The notes under the pieces were generated by a model. That model worked only from the letters and a program-made list of their open reading frames with translations. It did no database searches and was not told the DNA's origin. Below, one piece after another: positions 13,533-20,325 of a stretch of DNA of 30,954 bases (its first letter is position 1; each line of letters opens with the position of its first letter). The stretch is from assembly GCA_964599885.1 (NCBI GenBank), contig CAZRHH010000033.1:1-30954 (forward strand). Reading direction: 5' to 3'. The stretch is from CAZRHH01 sp964599885 (GTDB taxonomy: Bacteria; Chloroflexota; Dehalococcoidia; DSTF01; JACRBR01). The position numbers were made by a program, and so were the translations under genes.

Positions 13533-14456
13533 ATGGAGACGTATGACTGCGTGATTGTCGGCGGCGGCCCGGCGGGGCTATCGGCGGCGATCTATCTCGC
13601 GCGGTACCACCGCAGCGTCATGGTCACCGACCACGGCGAGGGACGCTCGACGACGCACGAGATCAATGAGAACTACCTCGGCTTCCCGGACGGCGTTGCG
13701 TCGAAGGAGCTGCGCGCACTCGGCAAGCAACAAGCCGAGCGCTTCGGTGCGCGCTTCACCGACTGCAAGATCGAAGAGGTGCGCAGCGAGGACGGCCACT
13801 TTCGCACCCTCGGCGAGGGCCACGATCTGCGCGGCCGGACGATCATCTTCGCGATGGGCGTGAAGGACAAGCTGCCGGAGTTCGACAACAAGGACGCGCA
13901 GGACTACTTCGGCAAGTCGCTGTTCTGGTGCATCACCTGCGACGGCCACAAAGTGCAGGGCGCCCGCGTCGCGATCGTCGGCGCCAGTGATGAAGCGGCG
14001 ACGACGTGCCTGCAGTTCCTCAATTTCACCGACAAACTGACCATGATCACGAACCGCCCCGACGGCAAGGCGGAGTTCAGCGACAGAAAGCGGCAGCAGC
14101 TCGCCGAAGCCGGCATCCCGCTGCTCGAAGGCACGATCGGCCCGCTCCGCGGCAGCGACGGCATGATGACGGCGGTCGAGCTGGACGACGGGCGCGGCAT
14201 CGAACTTGACTTCATGTTCAACCAGCAGGGCGCGCGGCCGAACTCGCTGCTGGCGAAGTCGCTCGGCGTCGCGATGGATGACGCGGGCTACATCAAGGTC
14301 GACACGGAACAGCACACAAACGTCGAGCGCGTCTACGCTGCCGGCGACGTGACGCGCGAGTTCGCGCACCAGGTCGTCACGGCGGCGCACGAAGGCGCGA
14401 CGGCGGCGCAGAGCGCCAACTACGATCTCTACCGGCCGGAGCAGAGGGAAGAGTAG
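13533..14456 (+). CDS. Thioredoxin-reductase-like FAD/NAD(P) oxidoreductase
   Basis: 307 residues. FAD-binding VIVGGGPAGLSAAIYLARY (8-26), redox centre W-C133-I-T-C136-D, NAD(P)-binding VAIVGASDEAATTCLQF, and the C-terminal FAD motif VYAAGDVTREFAHQVVTAAHEG. The order and size match bacterial TrxB, but CITC instead of CATC and GASDEA instead of GGGxSA in the pyridine-nucleotide motif mark it as a divergent relative (bacillithiol-reductase- or ferredoxin-dependent-type are alternatives). No thioredoxin gene is adjacent. A weak CATCAT box seven bases before the ATG and no ribosome site suggest a leaderless mRNA. A link to arsenic reduction is only positional. Confidence 0.88.
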   Translation: METYDCVIVGGGPAGLSAAIYLARYHRSVMVTDHGEGRSTTHEINENYLGFPDGVASKELRALGKQQAERFGARFTDCKIEEVRSEDGHFRTLGEGHDLRGRTIIFAMGVKDKLPEFDNKDAQDYFGKSLFWCITCDGHKVQGARVAIVGASDEAATTCLQFLNFTDKLTMITNRPDGKAEFSDRKRQQLAEAGIPLLEGTIGPLRGSDGMMTAVELDDGRGIELDFMFNQQGARPNSLLAKSLGVAMDDAGYIKVDTEQHTNVERVYAAGDVTREFAHQVVTAAHEGATAAQSANYDLYRPEQREE

Positions 14457-14469
14457 CGGTCAGCGTGTC

Positions 14470-14490
14470 GGGAACTGGGAACTGGGAACT
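14470..14490. repeat. GGGAACT heptamer, three exact copies
   Basis: Three perfect tandem GGGAACT units plus a trailing GGG, between the flavoprotein and the methyltransferase/reductase gene. Confidence 0.8.
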
Positions 14491-14568
14491 GGGCTTGCCG
14501 AAAAAGCAGGGTCGTCGCGCGCACAGAGCAGCGCATCACGACGGGACTCTGAAGCCAGGGCCACTCGC

Positions 14569-14574
14569 TATACT
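14569..14574 (+). promoter_or_regulatory. -10 box of a probable leaderless transcript
   Basis: TATACT ends six bases before the ATG at 14581, with no ribosome site; the same spacing is seen at arsR and at 9952. No good -35 match is visible. Confidence 0.55.
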
Positions 14575-14580
14575 TGTGCG

Positions 14581-16464
14581 ATGAAGAGCCCGTTTATTGT
14601 CGCGCTCGAAGAACGCACGCTGCTCGCCGATGGCGCGATGGGCACGACGCTGCACGCCCGCGGCATCGCCACGAAGGCCTGTCTCGACGCGCTCGTGCTC
14701 GACCAGGCGGACATCGTGCGGCGCGTCCACGAGGAGTACATCGCCGCCGGCGCCGACATTATCGAAACCAACACCTTCGGCGCGAACCGCTACCGTCTGG
14801 CGCAGCACGGACTCGAAGCGCGGGCCCGCGACATCAACTTCAAGGCGGCGCGCCTCGCCCGTGATGCCCGCGAGATCAGCGGCCAACCGGTGTTCGTCGC
14901 CGGCGCAGTCGGGCCGACGGGCCGCATGCTCGCTGTTCCGGGCGAAGTGACCGCGGACGACGTGCGGGCGGCCTTCCGCGAGCAGATCGACGCGCTGCTC
15001 GAAGGCGGCGTCGACCTGATTATTCTTGAGACGTTCCCGAACATCGCCGAGCTGCGCGAAGCGATCGCCGCCGTCAAGGCGAGCTGCGACCTGCCGATCG
15101 TCGCGCAGATGACGTTCCAGCGCGACGGCCGCACGATGGGCGGCGAGCCGCCGGATGAAGTGGCAAACGTCGCCAGCTCGCTCGGCGCCGATGTGGCCGG
15201 CGTCAACTGCAGCCTCGGGCCGCAGTCGGCGCTCGAAGTCGTCACGGAGATGTCGGCGAACACGTCGATCCGCATCTCGGCGATGCCGAACGCCGGCCTG
15301 CCGAAGTTTGCTGATGGCCGCATGGTCTACTCGTCGACGCCGGACTATTTTGCCGAGTACACACGCAAGCTCGTCGAGGCGGGTGCGAACATCGTCGGCG
15401 GCTGCTGCGGCACGACGCCCGAACACACGGCCCGCATGCGCGAGGCGCTCGCCGGCGAGTGGAACCGCGGCGCCCAGCCGCAATCCATCACGCCTGCGTC
15501 CGGTGCGATCACGGTGAGCGCGATCGCGCCGGAACTCACAGCGACCGAGGTACCCGAAGCGAAGCCGCGCACGCTTCGCCAGAAACTGCGCGACGGCGAC
15601 TTTGTCGTCAGCGTGGAGCTGGATCCGCCGCGGGGGCTGAACCCGCGCAAGGCGATCGAGGGCGCGATCCTGCTCAAGCGGCTTGGCGCCGATTGCATCA
15701 ACATCGGCGATAGCCCGATGGCGCGCGTCCGCATGAGCGCGATCGCGCTGGCCGTGCTGATGAAAGAGCGCGCCGGCATCGAGCCGATCATTCACTTCAC
15801 GTCGCGGGACCGCAATCTGATGGCGATCCAGAGCGACCTGCTCGGCGCCCACGCCCTCGGCATCCGCAACGTCATCGCGCTTACGGGCGACCCGCCGACG
15901 AGCGGCGACTACGCGCGCGCGACCGGCGTCTGGGACGTCGATTCGATCGGCTTCATCAAGGTGCTGAAGCAGCTCAACGGCGGCACCGACTGGGCCGGCA
16001 ACTCGATCGGCAAAGCGACGGACTTTTTCGTTGCCTGCGCGGCGAACCCGACGGCTGATGATCTCGACATGGAGATCGACCGCGTGCGCCGGAAGCTCGA
16101 AGCCGGCGCCGACTGCCTGATGACGCAGCAGATCTACAGCGCGCAGATCCTCGAGCGCTTTCTCGAACGGCTGGGTCCGATCGACGTGCCGCTGCTCGTC
16201 GGCATCATGCCGCTGCAAAGCTCGAAGCACGCGGAGTTCATCCACAACGAACTGCCCGGCGTCTTCGTCCCGGACGACGTCCGCGAACGCATGCGCCTGG
16301 CCGGAGAGAACGGTAAGGCTGAGGGCATCGCCCAGGCCCGCGAGCTGCTCGAAGACTGCCGCCCGCTCGTCAACGGCGTCTACCTCGTGCCGTCGTTCGG
16401 CCGCGTCGAGATCGTCGGCGAGCTAGTGACGCTGGCTAAGGGCGGCTCTTCGAACTTGGCGTAA
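14581..16464 (+). CDS. Bifunctional homocysteine S-methyltransferase / 5,10-methylenetetrahydrofolate reductase
   Basis: 627 residues, two enzymes fused in the YitJ-type order. Residues about 1-295 form the Hcy/betaine-type methyltransferase barrel: LLADGAMGTTLHARG, IIETNTFGAN, and zinc-binding Cys210 (GVNCSLGP) and Cys275-Cys276 (VGGCCGTTPEH). Residues about 335-627 form a MetF-type FAD barrel: FVVSVELDPPRG, HFTSRDRNLMAIQSDLLGA, VIALTGDPPTSGDY, ADCLMTQQIYSA. Together they make methyl-THF and transfer the methyl group to homocysteine, giving methionine in the cytoplasm. The linker (297-330) is Ala/Pro-rich. No cobalamin domain is present. No SAM riboswitch is seen; the transcript appears leaderless. 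Confidence 0.95.
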   Translation: MKSPFIVALEERTLLADGAMGTTLHARGIATKACLDALVLDQADIVRRVHEEYIAAGADIIETNTFGANRYRLAQHGLEARARDINFKAARLARDAREISGQPVFVAGAVGPTGRMLAVPGEVTADDVRAAFREQIDALLEGGVDLIILETFPNIAELREAIAAVKASCDLPIVAQMTFQRDGRTMGGEPPDEVANVASSLGADVAGVNCSLGPQSALEVVTEMSANTSIRISAMPNAGLPKFADGRMVYSSTPDYFAEYTRKLVEAGANIVGGCCGTTPEHTARMREALAGEWNRGAQPQSITPASGAITVSAIAPELTATEVPEAKPRTLRQKLRDGDFVVSVELDPPRGLNPRKAIEGAILLKRLGADCINIGDSPMARVRMSAIALAVLMKERAGIEPIIHFTSRDRNLMAIQSDLLGAHALGIRNVIALTGDPPTSGDYARATGVWDVDSIGFIKVLKQLNGGTDWAGNSIGKATDFFVACAANPTADDLDMEIDRVRRKLEAGADCLMTQQIYSAQILERFLERLGPIDVPLLVGIMPLQSSKHAEFIHNELPGVFVPDDVRERMRLAGENGKAEGIAQARELLEDCRPLVNGVYLVPSFGRVEIVGELVTLAKGGSSNLA

Positions 16465-16492
16465 CTCCGCTTACCGGCACTGGAAGGTAGAG

Positions 16493-16514
16493 GCTGGAGA
16501 ATGGATTCTCCAGC
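16493..16514. terminator. Perfect inverted repeat after the methionine gene
   Basis: GCTGGAGAAT and ATTCTCCAGC around GG, 28 bases after the stop. No T-run follows. The units resemble the GCTGGA heptamer repeats, so it may be a repeat pair rather than a dedicated terminator. Confidence 0.45.
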
Positions 16515-16543
16515 ACGACGCTTGCCGTACGACGCGGCCGTAG

Positions 16544-16581
16544 CGGCACAGCGTGCTGTGCCGACCGCTTGGACGCGTCCA
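16544..16581. repeat. Two further perfect palindromes
   Basis: CGGCACAGC/GCTGTGCCG around GT (16544-16563) and TGGACGCGTCCA (16570-16581). With the 16493-16514 repeat they make three successive palindromes in 90 bases between the methionine gene and the TetR promoter. Confidence 0.7.
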
Positions 16582-16612
16582 GACGGGCTTGCCAAAGAAT
16601 TCCGTCAGGCTA

Positions 16613-16642
16613 TTGACACAGCCTGTGTGCGGAATGAATAAT
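16613..16642 (+). promoter_or_regulatory. tetR-family gene promoter
   Basis: TTGACA (16613-16618), 18 bases, AATAAT (16637-16642). The start would fall at 16649-16651, at the ATG. Confidence 0.8.
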
Positions 16643-16650
16643 CATTCCGC
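16629..16650. promoter_or_regulatory. Palindromic operator overlapping the -10 box
   Basis: Perfect arms GCGGAATGA and TCATTCCGC around ATAA, ending directly at the ATG of the TetR gene. Size, symmetry and position fit autorepression by the TetR-type protein. Confidence 0.85.
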
Positions 16651-17241
16651 ATGAAGACGCAGACCCCAGCCCGCACCGTCAACCCCGAAAGCAAGCGCGA
16701 AGCGATCCTCGACGCGGCGCTCGATCTGTTCTGCGAGCACGGCTTCGACGGTACGCCCGTACCGATGGTCGCCGAACGCGCGGGCGTCGGCGCCGGCACG
16801 ATCTACCGCTACTTCGCGAGCAAGGAGGCGCTCGTCAACGCCGTCCACCGGCGCTGGAAGGGCGAACTGAAGCGCATGCTCGTCGACGAGTGCCCGGCGG
16901 GACTCAGCACACGCGACGAGTTCGCGCACTGGTGGCGCGGCTTCTGGCGCTTCGCCACGACGCACCCGCGCGCCTTCGCCTTCCTCGAGATGCACCACCA
17001 TGCGCCCTATCTCGACGCCGACTGCCACGCGATCGGCGAAGACATCGTCGCGTCCGCGGAGGCGTTCGTTCGCCGCGCGCAGGCGGCCGGGGAACTGCGC
17101 GACGCTCCGCCGTCGATGCTGATTGCGATCGTCTTCGGCTCGTTCGTGGGGCTGATGAAGGGCATGGGCGACGCGCCCCGCTTCGACGAGGACGCCGTCG
17201 CGGCATCGGAAGAATGCATCTGGGCGGCGATGCGCGCGTAG
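16651..17241 (+). CDS. TetR/AcrR-family repressor
   Basis: 196 residues. The N-terminal helix-turn-helix (REAILDAALDLFCEHGFDG, then MVAERAGVGAGTIYRYFASKEAL, 17-61) is textbook TetR; the C-terminal helical ligand domain has a TetR_C-type FWRFATTHPRAFAFLEMHHHAP core. The perfect palindrome over its own promoter implies autorepression. The LLM oxidoreductase starts 66 bases after the stop on the same strand and may be co-repressed; the ligand is unknown. Confidence 0.93.
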   Translation: MKTQTPARTVNPESKREAILDAALDLFCEHGFDGTPVPMVAERAGVGAGTIYRYFASKEALVNAVHRRWKGELKRMLVDECPAGLSTRDEFAHWWRGFWRFATTHPRAFAFLEMHHHAPYLDADCHAIGEDIVASAEAFVRRAQAAGELRDAPPSMLIAIVFGSFVGLMKGMGDAPRFDEDAVAASEECIWAAMRA

Positions 17242-17307
17242 CGCTCGGCTGCTCGGGCACAGACATACGCCACACATACGGCGCTCACACAGCGAAAGGA
17301 CGTGACG

Positions 17308-18186
17308 ATGAAACTCGGTCTGCAGATCCCGTACTTCACCTGGCCCGGCGGCGCGGACAAGATCGGCGCCCGACTCGGCGAGATCGCTTCGGCGGCCGAG
17401 GGCGCCGGCTATAGCTCCATCTGGGTGATGGACCATCACTTCCAGATCCCGCAGGTGGGGCCGGCCGAGATGGATATGCTCGAGGCCTACACCACGCTCG
17501 GCTACCTCGCCGGCAAGACGACGAAGGTCCGCCTCGGTGCGCTCGTCACGGGCGTGACGTACCGCAACCCCGGCGTGCTCGTGAAGCAGGTGACGACGCT
17601 CGACGTGCTGTCGGGCGGGCGCGCGAACCTCGGCATCGGCGCGGCGTGGTTCGAACGTGAGCACGACGGTCTCGGTGTGCCGTTTCCGCCGCTCAAGCAG
17701 CGCTACGAGCATCTCGAAGACGCGCTGCAGATCGCCAAGCAGATGTGGAGCGACGACAACGGCCCGTTTGAGGGCAAGCGCATCAAGCTGGCCGAGACGC
17801 TCAACGTGCCGCAAGCGTTGAGCAAGCCGCACCCGCCGATCCTCATCGGCGGCAGCGGCGAGAAGAAGACGCTGCGCCTCGTCGCGCGCTACGCCGACGC
17901 CTGCAACGTGTTCGGGAGTTCACCCGCCGAAGTGAAGCACAAGTTCGACGTGCTGCGCGAGCACTGCGAACGCGAAGGCCGCAACTACGACGATATCGAG
18001 AAGACGATGATCACGCGCGTCCATTTGGGCGAGGGCGGCATGTCGCCGGATCAGTTCGTGCAGCACGCGGGCGGGTTCGCGGAAGTCGGCGTGCAGACGA
18101 TACTCGGCGCGCTAATGGGCATGGAGCAGCTTTCGCCGTTCGAGACGATCGAGCGCGACATCATGCCGCAAATCGCGAAGTTATAG
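17308..18186 (+). CDS. LLM-class, probably F420-dependent, oxidoreductase
   Basis: 292 residues of the bacterial luciferase-like TIM barrel: KLGLQIPYFTWPGG, then SIWVMDHHFQIPQVG, LGALVTGVTYRNPGVLVKQV, LSGGRANLGIGAAWFEREH, PPILIGGSGEKKTLRLVARYAD. These signatures match F420-dependent LLM enzymes (TIGR03560-like) more than FMN monooxygenases. It would transfer hydride from reduced F420 to an unknown substrate. ATG at 17308 is preferred over the GTG at 17302 because GAAAGGA (17294-17300) is seven bases before the ATG. It follows the TetR regulator. Confidence 0.9.
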   Translation: MKLGLQIPYFTWPGGADKIGARLGEIASAAEGAGYSSIWVMDHHFQIPQVGPAEMDMLEAYTTLGYLAGKTTKVRLGALVTGVTYRNPGVLVKQVTTLDVLSGGRANLGIGAAWFEREHDGLGVPFPPLKQRYEHLEDALQIAKQMWSDDNGPFEGKRIKLAETLNVPQALSKPHPPILIGGSGEKKTLRLVARYADACNVFGSSPAEVKHKFDVLREHCEREGRNYDDIEKTMITRVHLGEGGMSPDQFVQHAGGFAEVGVQTILGALMGMEQLSPFETIERDIMPQIAKL

Positions 18187-18266
18187 CAGCGCTCGCCGCA
18201 GAAGCACGGAAGGGATAGCAGAGTGACGCGACCGAACGGCCGCGCACGTCATCGACTGGAGGAATC

Positions 18267-19103
18267 ATGGCAAACGTATTGATCACAGGCTGCAGCAGCG
18301 GATTCGGTCAGCTTTCAGCGTTGCTCTTTGCGCGCAACGGCGACAACGTCTTCGCAACGATGCGCAACATGTCCAAAGCCGGCGAACTCGAACGCGCGCG
18401 CGACGAGGAGAAGCTCTCAATCACCGTGCTGCCGCTCGACGTGCTCGACGACGCGTCTGTAACGAAGGCGGTCGATAGCGCGATCGCATCGGCGGGATCA
18501 ATTGACGTGCTCGTCAACAACGCCGGCGCCGAGCTGCGGTCGCCGATCGAGCTGGCGAGCGACGAAGAAGTGAAGTGGCAGTTCGACACCAACGTCTTCG
18601 GACTGCTGCGCGTCGTCCGCGCCGTGGCCCCGTTGATGCGCGAGCGCGGCTCCGGGGCGATCATCAACGTCGGATCGCTCGCCGGTCTCGTGGCGGCACC
18701 GTACGCGGGCCTGTACTCGGCATCGAAGCACGCCGTCGAAGCGATCACGGAGGCGATGCACTACGAGATGTCGCCGTTCGGCATTCGCGTGTCCGTCATA
18801 CAGCCGGGCGCGTTCGATACCGGCTTCGGCTCGCGCGCAAAGGATGCGGCCGCGTTCACGCCCAACTCGCCCTACTCCGAGCGTGCCGCGAAGTTCCAGG
18901 AGGCGTTCGGCAAGCTGCGCGCCGGCGCGCCGCAGGATCCGCAAGACGTCGCCAAGGCGATCTATGAGGCTGCCTACCGAGAGGGGCCGAAGCTCCAGAC
19001 ACTCGTTGGCGCCGACGCGAACATGATCGCCGGCGTCCGCAAGGCATTGGATTTCGAGGGATTCGAGCAGGCGATGCGCAAGACGCTCGACTGGTGGGAC
19101 TAG
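18267..19103 (+). CDS. Short-chain dehydrogenase/reductase (first of two)
   Basis: 278 residues. Cofactor loop TGCSSGFG (7-14), NNAGA (84-88), catalytic Ser137 (NVGSLAG), Tyr150 and Lys154 (YSASK). A classical SDR; substrate unknown. GGAGGAATC lies directly before the ATG. The next gene is another SDR on the same strand, 38 bases after this stop. Confidence 0.93.
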   Translation: MANVLITGCSSGFGQLSALLFARNGDNVFATMRNMSKAGELERARDEEKLSITVLPLDVLDDASVTKAVDSAIASAGSIDVLVNNAGAELRSPIELASDEEVKWQFDTNVFGLLRVVRAVAPLMRERGSGAIINVGSLAGLVAAPYAGLYSASKHAVEAITEAMHYEMSPFGIRVSVIQPGAFDTGFGSRAKDAAAFTPNSPYSERAAKFQEAFGKLRAGAPQDPQDVAKAIYEAAYREGPKLQTLVGADANMIAGVRKALDFEGFEQAMRKTLDWWD

Positions 19104-19110
19104 CCGCGAA

Positions 19111-19138
19111 TGGGAGCGCGACGCGGGAAACGGGAAGC
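19111..19138. repeat. Heptamer units in the leader of the second SDR
   Basis: GGGAGCG, CGACGC, GGGAAAC, GGGAAGC-like units. The last unit doubles as the ribosome-binding region (GGGAAG) of the next gene. Confidence 0.5.
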
Positions 19139-19141
19139 AAC

Positions 19142-19990
19142 ATGACGATACGTGACACGGGTCCGATTCTGATCACCGGTTGCTCGACAGGCATCGGCCG
19201 GGCGACGGCGCTGCGTCTCGTGGCGAAGGGCTACACCGTGTACGCGACCGCGCGTAACGTCGACACGCTCGCCGAGATTGCCGCGGCGGGGGCGACAACG
19301 CTGCCGCTCGACGTGTGCGACGAGGAGTCGATGGTCGCCGCCGTGCGCGCGATCGAGCAGGCGCACGGCGCGGTCGGCGTGCTGATCAACAACGCGGGCT
19401 ACGGGCAGGACGGCGCCATCGAAGAAGTACCAATGGACGCCGTCCGCCGGCAGTTCGAGACGAATGTCTTTGGTCTCGTGCGGCTGACGCAGCTTGTGCT
19501 GCCGGCGATGCGCGAGCGCCGCCGCGGGCGCATCATCAACATCAGCTCGATGGGTGGGAAGCTGGTGTTTCCCGGCGGCGGCTTCTATCACGCGACGAAG
19601 TTCGCGCTCGAAGCGATCAGCGACGCGCTGCGCTTCGAGGTGCGCGGGTTCGGCATTGACGTTGTGATCATCGAGCCAGGCGGCATCAAGACGGCGTTCG
19701 GCGACACGTATCTCGCTGACACGGGCGGTGGCCCGGCTAACGACGCGTCGCCGTACGCAACGTTCAACGCCGGCGTGGCCGAGCGCGTCCGCAAGTCGTA
19801 CGCCGGCAGCACGGCCGGTACACCGGAAGACGCCGCTGGCGTCATCAAGCGCGCCGTCGCCGCAAAGCGCCCGCGAACGCGCTACCCCGTGACCGTCGCC
19901 GCGCGCGTCATGCTCGCCGCCAGAGGCGTGCTACCAGACCGCGCGTTCGACGCCGTGCTACGTACACAGTTCCCGGCGCCGAAGCCGTAG
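19142..19990 (+). CDS. Short-chain dehydrogenase/reductase (second of two)
   Basis: 282 residues. TGCSTGIG (12-19), NNAGYG (83-88), Ser135/Ser136 (NISSMGG), Tyr149 and Lys153 (YHATK). It belongs to the SDR group that also includes 17-beta-hydroxysteroid- and retinol-dehydrogenase-like proteins (FETNVFGLVRLTQLVLPAMRERRRGRI), but the substrate is unknown. ATG at 19142 is taken with GGGAAG seven bases upstream; a GTG at 19094 would overlap the first SDR. It is a paralogue of the preceding gene, in tandem. Confidence 0.9.
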   Translation: MTIRDTGPILITGCSTGIGRATALRLVAKGYTVYATARNVDTLAEIAAAGATTLPLDVCDEESMVAAVRAIEQAHGAVGVLINNAGYGQDGAIEEVPMDAVRRQFETNVFGLVRLTQLVLPAMRERRRGRIINISSMGGKLVFPGGGFYHATKFALEAISDALRFEVRGFGIDVVIIEPGGIKTAFGDTYLADTGGGPANDASPYATFNAGVAERVRKSYAGSTAGTPEDAAGVIKRAVAAKRPRTRYPVTVAARVMLAARGVLPDRAFDAVLRTQFPAPKP

Positions 19991-20134
19991 CTGGCCCTGA
20001 GGACGTCGGAGATCAGGTGTCGGAGGTCGGAGCGTGAGATGAGGGTGGGTACGGTCTCCGCCGGTGCGCGGTATACGCGAACAGACTGCATCAAATCACG
20101 TACTGATCGCGGAAAGGGGACCCACTTCGTAGCG

Positions 20135-20152
20135 GCGGAGCTTCAGCTCCGC
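20135..20152. terminator. Perfect hairpin between the SDR and leuS
   Basis: GCGGAGCT, TC, AGCTCCGC. No T-tract; listed as a candidate terminator or small dispersed repeat. Confidence 0.4.
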
Positions 20153-20180
20153 TCTCGTGATGCCCTACTGAACACTCGTT

Positions 20181-20254
20181 CCGTCAGCTCTGTAGGGGCG
20201 AACCCACGTGTTCGCCCCGGTATCGCTAGCACACCGCACCAGCTCAGAACCGAT
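20181..20254 (-). repeat. Hairpin repeat A, copy 4 (inverted)
   Basis: CCGTCAGCTCTGTAGGGGCGAA, then TTCGCCCCGGTATCG, and a GGTG-containing tail when read on the minus strand. The closest relative is copy 3 (13362-13425), with which it shares flanks. Confidence 0.8.
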
Positions 20255-20325
20255 TGAGACGTCAGAATGATCACAGATCCTTCCGAACGCCCCATCAGAC
20301 CAACCTCTAACGTCCAACCTCCAGC

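Larger units (their letters stand above)
19991..20325. other. 335-base gap between convergent genes
   Basis: No convincing gene. It holds a GCGGAGCT/AGCTCCGC hairpin at 20135-20152 and repeat A copy 4 at 20181-20254; either could terminate transcription from both sides. Confidence 0.6.

Noticed and set aside
14470..14490. Possible CRISPR-like array
   Set aside because: The repeat unit is only 7 bases with no spacers, and no cas genes are present; the same holds for all the heptamer arrays.
14536..16245. 569-codon open frame on the minus strand
   Set aside because: Antisense of the methyltransferase/reductase; biased Arg/Ala/Asp composition typical of the opposite strand of a GC-rich gene.
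16642..17832. 396-codon open frame on the minus strand
   Set aside because: Antisense of the TetR and LLM genes; no motifs.
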